Of a stretch of DNA of 64,000 nucleotides, positions 27,901 through 36,556 are shown piece by piece. Positions within the stretch are counted from its first letter, which is position 1, and each line of letters starts with the position of its first letter. Source of the DNA: Kutzneria viridogrisea (GTDB lineage: Bacteria; Actinomycetota; Actinomycetes; Mycobacteriales; Pseudonocardiaceae); assembly GCA_014138725.1 (NCBI GenBank), contig JACJID010000003.1, forward strand, positions 1-64,000, given 5' to 3'. A model generated the notes under the pieces. The model had not been told where the DNA came from, did not search any database, and saw nothing but the letters and a program-made list of their open reading frames with translations. The position numbers and the translations under genes are program-made.

Positions 27901-28595
27901 CCGGACAGGACGAGGAGGTGCTGCGCGGGGTCGACCTGGCTGTTCACGCGGGCGAAACCGTTGCCCTGATCGGGGAAACCGGAGCAGGCAAGTCCACTGT
28001 GGTCAAACTGCTGGCGCGCCTGCACGACCCGGACTCCGGCGCCGTCCTGCTCGACGGGGTGGACCTGCGCGAGCTGGAGCAGACCGGCTTCCGCCGTCAG
28101 GTCGGCTATGTGCCGCAGGAGGCGTTCCTGTTCGCGGGCACGATCCGGGACAACCTGGCGTACGGCTGCCCGGAGGCCACCGACGCCGAGGTGGAGGCCG
28201 CGGCACGGGCCATCGGCGCGCACGAGTTCATCGCCCGCCTGCCCGGCGGCTACCTGCACGAGGTCGCCGAACGGGGCAGCTCCCTGTCGGCGGGCCAGCG
28301 ACAGCTGCTGTGCCTGGCTCGGGCCGAACTGGTCGACCCGGCGATCCTGCTGCTGGACGAGGCGACGGCGAATCTCGACCTGGCAACGGAAGCCGTCGTG
28401 TCGGCGGCGATGTCCGCGGTGGCCCGGCGGCGCACCACGGTGCTGATCGCCCACCGCCTGCAGACCGCCCGCACCGCTGACCGGATCATCGTGCTGGACC
28501 GCGGCCGGGTGCTGGCCGCGGGCACGCACGAGGAGTTGCTCGCCCAGAGCGAGCGGTACCGGGACCTGTGGCAGGCGTTCGCGGTCAGCCGGTAG
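24969..28595 (+). CDS. Fused two-half ABC exporter (TMD-NBD-TMD-NBD)
   Basis: 1208 residues, twice the usual half-transporter. NBD1: Walker A GTSGSGKST (about 371), signature LSGGQ (about 475), Walker B LVLDDATS. NBD2: Walker A GETGAGKST (about 1001), signature LSAGQ (about 1106), Walker B LLLDEATA. NBD1 has Asp in place of the catalytic Glu and NBD2 has a changed signature. Thus one composite ATP site (A1/B1 with signature 2) is degenerate and the other consensus, as in heterodimeric exporters such as TM287/288. Here both halves form one chain. Likely a multidrug or lipid exporter. Confidence 0.92.
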   Translation: MAEPRTGWVRRILPLLRERRTSLALTFGAAVLGALLAAATPIIERHLVDEVIVAHRSPLAPWLGALVLIGVLTFFASRTRRYHAAKVVLEVQYHVRNAVHEQLQRLDVASHQAMPTGQLVSRITSDAGVMVRVLSYLPSLSSNVLLMIVSFVVMLVLSPLPAMISVLVVPALVFVVHRMRLRVRPATWDSQQRSAEVVQAVTQTVSGIRVVKAFGQEQRELERFLEASQHLYGSRIRTVRLQARYQPLLQAIPAVGQVLLLGLGGWLTLHQQITIGTFLAFATYLAQLIGPAQMFAAMISATQRAGISAGRIFDLLDSVPAVVDRPDAEPLPPLAGEVELDGVRFGYLSSEPVLDGFSLRVRPGETVALVGTSGSGKSTVAMMLARFHDTQAGTVRVDGVDVRDVTVDSLRSQVGMVFEESFLFSDTVAANIGYGRPDASESEVEQAAKAAEAHQFISELPQGYQTLVGERGITLSGGQRQRIALARALLTDPRILVLDDATSAVDAKVEEGIHATLREVMRHRTTILVAHRRSTLRLADRIAVVDQGRVVDEGSHEGLMARSPLYRRLLSGTSEDYELLSEVDETPDSAWQSDVEGAKRKRLSIMESPPEMLAGAAKLPPADDRAEIDMTDLAIGRFSFRAFVWQHRGALALGLLLVLLDTAATVAGPYLSREGIDNGVLSGSAPALFLSTALFLGAVLVDLVVSVASTLVTGRTGERLLLTIKVRVFRHLLRLPISFYDREMTGQVMTRMTTDVDAFSALLQNGLLNAAASVLTFVGIAVAMSLMNVQLTLVASAVLIPLLLATTVFRRRTKHSYVAARERISDVNASLQESLSGIRESQALGQQGRRQGQFKRLTRGYLDARMAAQRLIATYFPFLEFLSDLAAALVLGAGYVLIGSGQLTAGELIAFLLYLGLFFSPVQQLSGVFDDWQQAKVSLVRINELLTEQDLTPPADKPITLGRPRGELAMRGVHFTYPGQDEEVLRGVDLAVHAGETVALIGETGAGKSTVVKLLARLHDPDSGAVLLDGVDLRELEQTGFRRQVGYVPQEAFLFAGTIRDNLAYGCPEATDAEVEAAARAIGAHEFIARLPGGYLHEVAERGSSLSAGQRQLLCLARAELVDPAILLLDEATANLDLATEAVVSAAMSAVARRRTTVLIAHRLQTARTADRIIVLDRGRVLAAGTHEELLAQSERYRDLWQAFAVSR

Positions 28596-30447
28596 CGTTG
28601 ACCGTCCACCGGGTGTCGGCGCCGTGCGTCAACTGGGCGCCGTCACCCTTTCCCGTGAAGCCAACGAGTTTGCCGCTGCTGGCGTTGCGCAACTGACCAT
28701 CGGCGAGGGTCCACGCCTGGTTGGCCCCGCCATTGCAGCCGTACTGGATCACGACCGCACCATCGGCCAGGTCCAGGCACTTGCCGCTGTTGACCGACAC
28801 CAGGCGGATCTGCCCGGAGCCCGCGTCCTGCACGGTCCAGCGCTGGTTGGCCTCACCCGTGGTGTGGTACTGGATCGCCGCAGCACTGTCCGATGTGGAT
28901 GCACCGCTGACGTCGATCGCGGACCCGCTGGCCGCCGACTGCACCACGTAGTTGTGCCCGGCACGGACCTCGGTCGGCTGGCTGAACGTGAACGTGGTGA
29001 TGCTGCGCGCGGGCAGGGTCGCCGACAGGGTGTTGTTGGCGTCCACAGTGGGCATTCCGACGGGCGCGAGGTCCTCGGTGGCCGAGGTCCGGTACGCGCC
29101 GGTAGGGGTGAGCTGCCCGTTGGTGGCCGCGAAGTGCAGCGGGAACTGGGTCGGCGCGGTGTTGTCGTTGATCGCGACGACCGTCCACTTGCCACCGTCC
29201 TCGAAGGCCACCGGCCAGACCCCGCCCGGCATGCCGCCGATCGGGAAGCGCAGCGCGCCCGGTCTGACGAACCGGCTGAAGTTCGCCAGCGCCCAGAACC
29301 TCTTCGTCACGTACAGGCTCTGGTTGCCGTTGCGGGCGTAGTTCTGGTCGTAGTAGATCAGGCCGTCGTTCCAGCCGTTGCCGTTGCTCCGGCCAGGGCA
29401 GCCGGGATCGGCCACCGGGTCGCAGCCCAGCACCGGGGACAGGGCCGTCCACCAGTCGAACTGCGCGTCGTTGGCCTCGGTCAGGTCCTGGTGGATCAGG
29501 TCCGCCAGCCGCAGCCCGCCGTCGATGCCCGGGTCGTAGCCCTGCCCCATGCCCTGGCCCTGCCCCTTGGAGCAGCAGATCTCCGTGGCCCACAGCGGTT
29601 TGCCGTAGTTGCGCGCGGTGCTGCGCAGGATGTTCATCGTGGCGTTGGTCGGGAAGTCGTAGGTGTGGTGCGCCAGCGCGACCAGGTAGCGCTGGGTGCT
29701 GGCGTCCCCGGCCCACTGGGGCAGTTCGAAGATGTCCTGGAGGGCCCAGCTCGTCTCGTCCGCCAGCACCTGGGCGTCCGATCCGGCCTGCGCCAACGCC
29801 TTGCCCAGTGCCCGCACGATCGGGCCGCGCTGACCGGTGCTGGCCTGCATGCCCTCCTGCCCGCAGTCTGCGAAGCTGTTGTCCGGCTCGTTGAGCGGGC
29901 TCACCTCGGAGATGTGCACGCCCTGCTGGGCGAAGTGCGTGACCACGTCGGCGAGGAACCGCCCGTAGGCGTCCTCGTTGCCGGGGACGAGCCAGCCGCC
30001 GCAGCTCTTGCCGTTGTTGGTCCACACCGGCGGCGCGCTGTTCACGAACGCCTGTAGGTCCGACACCCCGTGCTGGGCCGCCAACTGGAGGAACGTGCTG
30101 CCGCCCGGATCCCTTGTCCAGTCGTAGGTCCCCGGGCTGACCAGCACGGTCTGCGGGGCGCGCGGCGGGTTCGTGACGCCAACTCCCCCGCCGCCCACGT
30201 TGTACCGGTACACGCTCAGTGCCAGTCCGCCTGGACCGAACAGCAGGTCGCCAACCCGTTGTTGGACGGCGGGGGCGAAGTGCGCGAGGTCGTTGACCCA
30301 CCACGCGCCCGAGGCGCCGAAGCCCTGCACCGACTGTGCGGGCGTGCCCGACACCTCGGCCATCGACTGCGTCGCCGCTCCGGCGGGCGCCACCGTCGCG
30401 GCGACGAGCCCGATGATCACGGCCAGGTTCCTGATCGTGTTCCGCAC
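28585..30447 (-). CDS. Secreted GH30-family glycosidase with C-terminal ricin-type domain
   Basis: 620 residues with a signal peptide ending near APAGAAT. GH30 landmarks: VQGFGASGAWWVND at the start, general acid Glu in VSPLNEPD, and nucleophile Glu in KPLWATEICCSKG. A beta-sandwich closes the catalytic part (SITTFTFSQP). From about 490 a ricin B-like CBM13 region follows (HTTGEANQRWTVQDAG, GKCLDLADGA, GGANQAWTL). Probably attacks beta-1,6-galactan or a similar plant or fungal glycan. The 3' end overlaps the convergent exporter gene by 11 bp. Confidence 0.88.
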   Translation of the reverse strand: MRNTIRNLAVIIGLVAATVAPAGAATQSMAEVSGTPAQSVQGFGASGAWWVNDLAHFAPAVQQRVGDLLFGPGGLALSVYRYNVGGGGVGVTNPPRAPQTVLVSPGTYDWTRDPGGSTFLQLAAQHGVSDLQAFVNSAPPVWTNNGKSCGGWLVPGNEDAYGRFLADVVTHFAQQGVHISEVSPLNEPDNSFADCGQEGMQASTGQRGPIVRALGKALAQAGSDAQVLADETSWALQDIFELPQWAGDASTQRYLVALAHHTYDFPTNATMNILRSTARNYGKPLWATEICCSKGQGQGMGQGYDPGIDGGLRLADLIHQDLTEANDAQFDWWTALSPVLGCDPVADPGCPGRSNGNGWNDGLIYYDQNYARNGNQSLYVTKRFWALANFSRFVRPGALRFPIGGMPGGVWPVAFEDGGKWTVVAINDNTAPTQFPLHFAATNGQLTPTGAYRTSATEDLAPVGMPTVDANNTLSATLPARSITTFTFSQPTEVRAGHNYVVQSAASGSAIDVSGASTSDSAAAIQYHTTGEANQRWTVQDAGSGQIRLVSVNSGKCLDLADGAVVIQYGCNGGANQAWTLADGQLRNASSGKLVGFTGKGDGAQLTHGADTRWTVNATG

Positions 30448-30456
30448 GGCTCGACG

Positions 30457-31434
30457 TTAGGGGGTGGCGGGCGCCGTGGGCAGTGTCCCGGCCGTCTTTG
30501 TCCGGTACAGGACCGGGACCGTCGCCAGGAGCACTGCTCCGATCAGCGCAGCGAGCGCCGTCAGGGTCTGCCCGTCCGGGTGGATCAGGGACTGCCCGCG
30601 CAGCGCCTGCCACAGCGTCAGCCCGAACAGACCGGCGTAGCCACCGGCCGCGATCACCGTCAGGCGCGTGCGCACCGGCTCCGGGCGCAACCGGGGGAAC
30701 CGCCTGGCCAGCAGGCCGAGCAGCAGCACGACCAGCGGCAGGGCGTTGAGCGCGTGGATGCCGAGGAAGTGCGGCACCCGCAGGTCCCCGCCGACCGTGC
30801 TCCAGTTCGTGATCGGCAGGCCCGGCCCACCGTCGGGCAGGCCGACCGAGTGTGCGCCGATCATGTCCACGTGCTGGTGCCCGGCCAGCGCCGCGCGCTG
30901 CTCCGGGGTCGGCTGCGTCATCAGGAAGGCCACCGCCATGCCCACCAACGCGGTGACCATGCCCAGCCGCAGCGCCCACCGCGTCGGCCCGTCCGCGAAG
31001 CGCTGCACCAGCAGAACGACCGCGACCACCAGGTTGGCCAGCCACAACGCCACGACCAGCCCTCCCATCACCCCGAACAGGGTCGCGTCGAAGGCAGTCC
31101 GGTTGTTGAAGTGGCTCGCCGTGCCCCGCGCCACCTGCAACAGGATCCCCGCCATCTCCGCCGCCCCCAGCGCGGCAATGATCGTGCCCAACCACCAGAT
31201 CAGGCGCTTTCCCTTCTGCACCAGGGAGGTCATCCACGCCAGCGTGAGGCTGTAGACGCCCAGCGAGATGCCGAACTTGAACGGCTTGAGCCAGATCGAC
31301 TCGTTTTCCAGCACCCGGTCGTCCAGCCCCATGCCCACCGCGGACACCACGGCGCACAGCACCATCAGCCCCGCGAAGACCACCAGCGGCCGGTGCCACC
31401 CCACCGCTCTGCGCGCCACACCCAGCACAGTCAT
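30457..31434 (-). CDS. Multi-pass membrane protein, unknown function
   Basis: Start chosen at MTVLGVARRAVGWHRPLVVF with GGGAGGGG upstream. 325 residues with about eight hydrophobic helices. Conserved-looking polar motifs include NESIWLKPFKFGISLGVYS, SHFNNRTAFDATLFGVMG, HQHVDMIGAHSVGLPDGG and RVPHFLGIHALNALP. The intramembrane histidines suggest a haem- or metal-binding role, but I do not recognise a named family. It ends 9 bp upstream of the GH30 start, so they may be cotranscribed. Confidence 0.78.
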   Translation of the reverse strand: MTVLGVARRAVGWHRPLVVFAGLMVLCAVVSAVGMGLDDRVLENESIWLKPFKFGISLGVYSLTLAWMTSLVQKGKRLIWWLGTIIAALGAAEMAGILLQVARGTASHFNNRTAFDATLFGVMGGLVVALWLANLVVAVVLLVQRFADGPTRWALRLGMVTALVGMAVAFLMTQPTPEQRAALAGHQHVDMIGAHSVGLPDGGPGLPITNWSTVGGDLRVPHFLGIHALNALPLVVLLLGLLARRFPRLRPEPVRTRLTVIAAGGYAGLFGLTLWQALRGQSLIHPDGQTLTALAALIGAVLLATVPVLYRTKTAGTLPTAPATP

Positions 31435-31549
31435 GTCGCCCCTCCCCAACCCCATGTCAGCCGTCACCACCCTGCCCGCTCGGCGCGGGCCGCGGACCAG
31501 GTGGATCCCCGAGACGCACCCTGAGGACCGGGTCAGGGGGCTCAGGGTG

Positions 31550-31800
31550 GGACTCGGGTGCGGGTGGGACTCGGGCGGTCTTGGGCGGGACTCGCGTACC
31601 CCAGGGCGGGACTCGCGCGCCCCGGAGCAGGACTCACGCGTTGCGGGCGGGACTCGCGCGTTGGTGGGCGGGACTCGGGTGCGGGTGGACGGGACTCGCG
31701 CACAGCTGCGCGGGACTCGGGTGCGGGTGGACGGGACTCGCGCACAGCTGCGCGGGACTCGCGCACCCCAGGACGGGACTCGCGCGCCCCAGAACGGGAC
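31550..31800. repeat. GGGACTCGCG repeat cluster C, the largest
   Basis: About 13 forward copies of GGGACTCG(C/G)G spaced about 20 bp. A longer 40-bp unit (GGTGCGGGTGGACGGGACTC and following) is repeated in tandem near 31677 and 31717. Unlike the other clusters it reads in the opposite sense to the gene that ends beside it (GH88/GH105-like, minus strand). It occupies most of the 374-bp gap; the rest holds no gene. Confidence 0.8.
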
Positions 31801-31808
31801 TCGCCGGG

Positions 31809-32852
31809 TCAGGGGGTGTGCAGGGCCTCGGCGTAGGCGTGCAGGGCGAGGCCCTGGCCCCAGGGCTGGATCCGGTCGTTGCGGATCACCGAGTAGCCGA
31901 ACGGCACCAGTTGCAGCACCGTGCCCGCGCTCGTCCTGGTCAGGGTGCCGTCGGCGGCCACGTAGGCGTGCAGCCCGGCCACCGCCCGCCAGGCGCTGTC
32001 CAGCAACCGCTCGGACTCAAGTCCCAGCCGGGCGGCACGGAACATGGCGGCGGCGATACCCGCTGCGGCCGAGGTCTCCACGATGCCCCGCGTCTCGGGC
32101 TGCCCGTCGACGAGCACGTCCCAGACCCCGTGTTCGGGCTGCGCGCGGGCAAGCCCCAGCAACTGGGTCCGCACCAGTTCGGCGACCCGTTCGTCCTGGC
32201 TGACCTCGAGCAGCTCGACCCCGGCGAGCGCGGTCCACGCGTTGGCCCGGCCCCAGTAGCACCGGATGGTCCTGCCGTGGTGCGAGCCGTGGGCGTACAG
32301 GCCGGTGCCGGGGTCGCGCAGCATCTCGGCGTGCAACACCAGTTGCCGCGCGGCGGCCTCGATCAGCTCGGGACGCCCCAAGTACCGTCCACAGTGGACA
32401 AGGAAGACCCCCGCCATGTACGCGGTGTCGGCCCACACCCCGCCGGGCCAGTGCTCGATGATTCCAGGCGCGGCACGCTCGGCCAGCCAGGAGACGAGGT
32501 ACTGGCAGGCGTTGGCGTACCAGGCTGATCCGGTCTCCGCGTACAGCCTGGCGCACAGCGCACCGGGGATCACCGCGTTGACGTGGTCCAGTTGCACACC
32601 CGCCCGCAGGTGCCGGTCCACGAACTCCCCGACGAACTGCGGGATCGGCTCACCGAGCGCGTCGGCGAGCCGCACGGCACCCAGCAGCGCCACGCCCTCG
32701 CCCCAGAACCACTGGTGCAGGTCCATCCGCTCGGTGCGCGCCAGGATCCGGCGCGCGGTGCCCGCGAGCACCTCGGGCGTCAGCGAGTCCCGGTCCACCG
32801 GCCGCAGCGGGCGCTCCGCCAGCGCCGCCTCACGCAGGTCAAGTCCGGTCAC
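31809..32852 (-). CDS. GH88/GH105-like unsaturated glycosyl hydrolase
   Basis: 347 residues, alpha/alpha-toroid. The visible motifs WFWGEGVALLGAVRLAD, HWPGGVWADTAYMAGVFL, YAHGSHHG, YWGRANAWTALAGVELL and RGIVETSAAAGIAAAMF match the YteR/GH105 pattern with active-site Asp and His in WADTAYMA and GRANAW. It would act on unsaturated uronyl or rhamnogalacturonyl oligosaccharides; no signal peptide, so cytoplasmic. The GTG overlaps the stop of the unknown 796-residue protein (GTGA), implying a joint pathway. Confidence 0.82.
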   Translation of the reverse strand: MTGLDLREAALAERPLRPVDRDSLTPEVLAGTARRILARTERMDLHQWFWGEGVALLGAVRLADALGEPIPQFVGEFVDRHLRAGVQLDHVNAVIPGALCARLYAETGSAWYANACQYLVSWLAERAAPGIIEHWPGGVWADTAYMAGVFLVHCGRYLGRPELIEAAARQLVLHAEMLRDPGTGLYAHGSHHGRTIRCYWGRANAWTALAGVELLEVSQDERVAELVRTQLLGLARAQPEHGVWDVLVDGQPETRGIVETSAAAGIAAAMFRAARLGLESERLLDSAWRAVAGLHAYVAADGTLTRTSAGTVLQLVPFGYSVIRNDRIQPWGQGLALHAYAEALHTP

Positions 32853-35239
32853 GGCCCGTCCCAGGTCAGTTCGTGCCCGCCACAGCTGACACCGTCCACA
32901 GTGAACTCCGGTTCGGGCAGTCCGGCCGCGAACTCCTCGAGCGGCCCGCTGCCGACAACGCACACCCAGGCCGTTCCCGTTCCACGGGGCCGCAACTCCT
33001 GGTACGCGTCGGGTCCGGTTCTCGTCAGGCGCGCGCCGCCCTCGGTGGCCAGGGCCACGCAGCCGTTGCCGCGACGACCGACCGTCCACGGGCCGCGCTG
33101 CGTCCACTCGTCCATTGTGGACGTCGGGAACCAGGCATGCGTGAAGCCCATCGGATCGTCCTCGGGAATGGTGTAGACCGCCAGCAGCAGCTCGCGGTGC
33201 TGCCGCACGCGGGGCAGGATCCTGTTGCCCGCCCAGGCGTTGGGCCGAGCGGAGGAACTGGTGGCGGAGTTCGCCGGGTGGTTGACGTACACCTGGGTCT
33301 CCGGGCCGAGCGTGGCGCCCCACACGTGCTCCTGCAGGCCGGGCAGCCCGCAGCGGTAGTCCTCCACGCTGGCGAGCATGACCTCGGGCGTCTTGTAGAC
33401 CACGGTGTCCGCGGCGTAGGTCCGGGAGAGCAGGTCGTGGTGCTGCCGGTACTGGCCCTCGGAGTGCTGGCGCCCCAACCAGACCGACGGCAGCTGCGGC
33501 ACGACGGGGATGCGGTACCGCCGCGCCAGGGCCAGGGTTGTCGCGGGCAGCACCGCGCTGTTCAACGCGCCGGTGCCCCAGCACAGCCACATGATCGGCG
33601 CGCTCTCCTCGAACCGCGAGGACCGCACCGGGTGCACGTAGGAACGACCGTGCGCGCAGCCGTGCACACCGCGCCAGGAGTTGGTCGCCAGCCGGAGCAG
33701 CACCTTGTCCAGCAGCCGTGACGCCTCGCTCGCCAGGTCGGCGTCCTGGGCGAACTCGACGATCGAGACCAGTGCCAGCGTGTCGATGGCCAGGTAGGCG
33801 TTGGAGTCGAACTCGCTGAAGCCACCGGCGAGCTTGCGCGCGATCCACTCGCGGGCCAGCCCCGCGCCGTGCTCGGCGTGCCGCCTGCCGGTCCACCCGG
33901 TGTTGGCGAACACATCCTCGGCCAGGTGCTCGCCGATCAGCAGCTCCGCGGTGTGCCACACCAGCTGGTGGTTCTCGGTGAAGTAGCACATGGCGTCCAG
34001 CCCGGGCTGGTCGATCCAGTACTTGAAGCCCAGCAAGGACTTGACCGCGGTCTCGCGCAGACCTGCCGACCAGTTCGCCGCGGGCACCCGGTGCAGCAGG
34101 GTGACCAGGCCGACCGCCTCGAAGTCGGCGCAGTCCGCCCGGTTGTCGATCATCCACAGCGCCCTGGTCAGCGCCTGCTGCCCGACGTTCCCGGCGACCA
34201 GCGCGGTGGCGGTGCTCGGTGGGGTCCTGGCCACGTGCGCCAACAGCTCGGCGCGCCACTGATGTTGCGTGCCAACGGGTTCCTCGCGGTGAGCGGCGGG
34301 CAGTACGGCCACGGGGAACTCGCGGAACACCGGTGAACGGTCGTCGTCCACGCTCACCCGCAGCACCACCTCGCCGCTGGCGAGCATGGAGGCCGAGCCG
34401 AGGTCCTGCCCCGTGTGCGAGTCGAGCCGGACCACCGCCCTGCCCTCGGTGATCCGCACGACCTGGTCCCCGTTGACCCTCAGCACGGCGCCCTCCGGGC
34501 CAGTCAGCGGCACCGATCCGGTACTGGTGCCCCAACTCGGCGTGCCGACCACCGACAGCAGCCGTTCGGCCCGCGCGGCGACCAGCTCGTCCGCGCCGGG
34601 ACTGGGCAGCACGACCTGCACGGGCAGGCCGCCCACGCGCAGCCGCAGCACGTGCCTGCACTCGCGGAAGCCCACCTGCCAGGAGGTCACGAGGACCGGG
34701 GTCGTTCCCGAGGGCAGCCATACGCGGACCTCGTGCTCGACCGGCTCCATGTAGCTGACCGTCGCGCTGTGGGCCACCAGCTCGCCGCCCACGTGCAGCA
34801 GGGTCGGGCCGGTGCCCGCCAGCCGCAGGGTGCGCCACTCGGCCTGGTCGACCTCTAGCGTGGTGGCGGCCACCGCGAACCGGTACTCGGGGGTGAAGCA
34901 GAACCGGCTCAGGTCCACCAGGCCGTCCGCGCCGGTGTGCACCCTGCCGAGCTGTCCACTGTGGACCTGGCCGCTCGGACTGGTGAACCGCACCGGTCCG
35001 CCCTCCACGACGACGGGCTGTTCCGGGGCGCTCAGCGGGGCGGCCCGGTAAAGCCGTTCTTTGTACGGGGTGCAGTCGGGGCCGTTGGTGAGCACCCATC
35101 GGCCGTCCGCGCCCCACGGGGAACCCTCGGGATCCAGCCCGAGCTGCGTGACCGGCTCGGACCAGACCGGGCTCACCACCCAGTCGAGGACCGTGCCGCG
35201 ACGGTCCAAGCGGTGCACGGTACGTCCTGAATGCCCCAT
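32849..35239 (-). CDS. Large unknown alpha/alpha-toroid-like protein
   Basis: 796 residues, start MGHSGRTVHRLDRRG with GAAAGG upstream. The N-terminal about 350 residues look beta-rich (domains with VEGGPVRFTSPSGQVHSG and VRLDSHTGQDLGSASML). The middle is helical, with repeats such as LLGFKYWIDQPGLDAMCYFT, NHQLVWHTAELLIGEHLAED and FDSNAYLAIDTLALVSIVEF, then a C-terminal beta part. This resembles polysaccharide-lyase or heparinase-like toroids, but no named family is recognised. No signal peptide. Coupled to the GH88/GH105-like gene. Confidence 0.75.
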   Translation of the reverse strand: MGHSGRTVHRLDRRGTVLDWVVSPVWSEPVTQLGLDPEGSPWGADGRWVLTNGPDCTPYKERLYRAAPLSAPEQPVVVEGGPVRFTSPSGQVHSGQLGRVHTGADGLVDLSRFCFTPEYRFAVAATTLEVDQAEWRTLRLAGTGPTLLHVGGELVAHSATVSYMEPVEHEVRVWLPSGTTPVLVTSWQVGFRECRHVLRLRVGGLPVQVVLPSPGADELVAARAERLLSVVGTPSWGTSTGSVPLTGPEGAVLRVNGDQVVRITEGRAVVRLDSHTGQDLGSASMLASGEVVLRVSVDDDRSPVFREFPVAVLPAAHREEPVGTQHQWRAELLAHVARTPPSTATALVAGNVGQQALTRALWMIDNRADCADFEAVGLVTLLHRVPAANWSAGLRETAVKSLLGFKYWIDQPGLDAMCYFTENHQLVWHTAELLIGEHLAEDVFANTGWTGRRHAEHGAGLAREWIARKLAGGFSEFDSNAYLAIDTLALVSIVEFAQDADLASEASRLLDKVLLRLATNSWRGVHGCAHGRSYVHPVRSSRFEESAPIMWLCWGTGALNSAVLPATTLALARRYRIPVVPQLPSVWLGRQHSEGQYRQHHDLLSRTYAADTVVYKTPEVMLASVEDYRCGLPGLQEHVWGATLGPETQVYVNHPANSATSSSARPNAWAGNRILPRVRQHRELLLAVYTIPEDDPMGFTHAWFPTSTMDEWTQRGPWTVGRRGNGCVALATEGGARLTRTGPDAYQELRPRGTGTAWVCVVGSGPLEEFAAGLPEPEFTVDGVSCGGHELTWDGP

Positions 35240-35334
35240 TCGAACGCCTTTCGACGGGTAGAGCATCGGCAAGGAACTCGTCAAGCTGTTGGCCTGAAAC
35301 AACGAACTCTGTGTGACCAGGAGGCCAATAGCGG

Positions 35335-35363
35335 TGACTCGCCCAGTCGCACCGCCTAGGATT
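35335..35363 (+). promoter_or_regulatory. Candidate promoter of the efeOB operon
   Basis: TGACTC (35335-35340) and TAGGAT (35358-35363) are separated by 17 bp and lie 38 bp before the efeO GTG. AGGAGC precedes the start. No recognisable DtxR/IdeR or Fur box was found in the 162-bp divergent gap. Confidence 0.4.
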
Positions 35364-35401
35364 CGGCGCGATAAGCAACAGTCCTCACCAGGAGCAACGC
35401 A

Positions 35402-36556
35402 GTGAGTCAGCGCAGGCCCGTGCTCGTGGTCACGGCTGTGGTAGCAGTGGTGGCGGCCGCCTTCGCCCTGGCTTTGCGGCCGTGGGAGTCCGGCAGCACC
35501 GAAACCGCGCGGGACTCGGAGATCACCGTGTCCACCGGGGGCTGCGGCTCCGGCTGGACGGACCCGCATCCGGGCAGGCAGACCTTCCAGCTGCACAACA
35601 CCGGCTCGCAGTCCGCCGAGGTACAGCTGGTGGAGCTGCCCAGCGGCCGGGTGCACGGCGAGGTGGACGGGCTCGGGCCGGGTACGACCGCGCAACTGGA
35701 CGTGCAGCTGGGGCCGGGCGACTACGCGTTCCGCTGCCTGCCCGACGAGGTGCACCCGGTCATCGGCTCGACCGTGCACGTCGGCGGCACGGGCGAGAGC
35801 GGGCCCGCGGTGGTGCCGGTGAGCCAGAACGACCTGCTGGGCGCGGTCCGCCAGTACCAGTCCGATGTCGCCACCGGCCTGGACGGGCTTGTTGCGAAGA
35901 CCGCAACACTGCGCGCGGCGGTGGACGGCGGCAACCTGGACGCGGCGAAGGCGGCCTGGCTGCCCGCGCACCTGGCCTACAACCGGCTGGGTGCCGCCTA
36001 CGGCACGTTCGGCGAGTTCGCGGCGAAGATCGACGGCGGGTTGGAGGGCCTGGCCGGGGGCGTGCACGACGAGTCCTTCTCGGGTTTCCACCGGCTGGAG
36101 CAGGGCCTGTGGCACGGGGAGTCCGCGGACGGCCTGCGCGCGGTGGCGGCCAAGCTGGAGCAGGACGTGCGCGGGCTGCGCGAGGACTTCCCGAACCAGC
36201 AGGTCGAGCCGAACGACCTGGGCCTGCGCGCACACGAGATCATGGAGAACGCCCTGCAGTTCGAACTGACCGGCGAGAACGACATGGGCAGCGGCACGAC
36301 GCTGGCCACCGCCCTGGCCAACCTGGACGGCACCGCCGAGGTGCTCAAGGTGCTGGACCCGGTGCTGCGCCCGCGCTACGCCGGGCTGGCCGGGGTCACC
36401 GACTGGATGGGCCGGGTGCGCGAGCTGCTCACCGCCGCGGGGACCACCCCGGTCGGCGCCCTGGACCGGGCCGCCCGGCAGAAGATCAACGGCGCGGTGG
36501 GCGAGCTGCTGGAGCGGCTGGCCCCGGTCGCCGCGATCTGCGAGGTGCGGCGATGA
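35402..36556 (+). CDS. efeO: Iron uptake system component EfeO (cupredoxin + M75)
   Basis: 384 residues. An N-terminal membrane anchor/signal (about 6-26) is followed by a cupredoxin-like domain (TVSTGGCGSGWTDP ... GDYAFRCLPDEVHPV). A C-terminal EfeO/M75 domain follows, with AHLAYNRLGAAYGTFGEF, GFHRLEQGLWHGES and LRAHEIMENALQFELTGEND. It binds ferric/ferrous iron outside the membrane for the EfeUOB importer. The stop overlaps an ATG (ATGA) that opens a tandem repeat leading into efeB. No efeU gene is next to it. Confidence 0.92.
   Translation: MSQRRPVLVVTAVVAVVAAAFALALRPWESGSTETARDSEITVSTGGCGSGWTDPHPGRQTFQLHNTGSQSAEVQLVELPSGRVHGEVDGLGPGTTAQLDVQLGPGDYAFRCLPDEVHPVIGSTVHVGGTGESGPAVVPVSQNDLLGAVRQYQSDVATGLDGLVAKTATLRAAVDGGNLDAAKAAWLPAHLAYNRLGAAYGTFGEFAAKIDGGLEGLAGGVHDESFSGFHRLEQGLWHGESADGLRAVAAKLEQDVRGLREDFPNQQVEPNDLGLRAHEIMENALQFELTGENDMGSGTTLATALANLDGTAEVLKVLDPVLRPRYAGLAGVTDWMGRVRELLTAAGTTPVGALDRAARQKINGAVGELLERLAPVAAICEVRR

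Noticed and set aside
28853-31399. Long minus-strand frame of 848 codons over the GH30 and membrane protein genes
   Set aside because: It lies in another frame over two well-supported genes on the same strand and encodes Arg/Gly/Ala/Pro filler, a GC-rich shadow.
31550-31800. Possible CRISPR array in GGGACTCGCG cluster C
   Set aside because: The repeat is only about 10-12 bp with spacing near 20 bp, spacers are themselves similar, and no cas genes are present.
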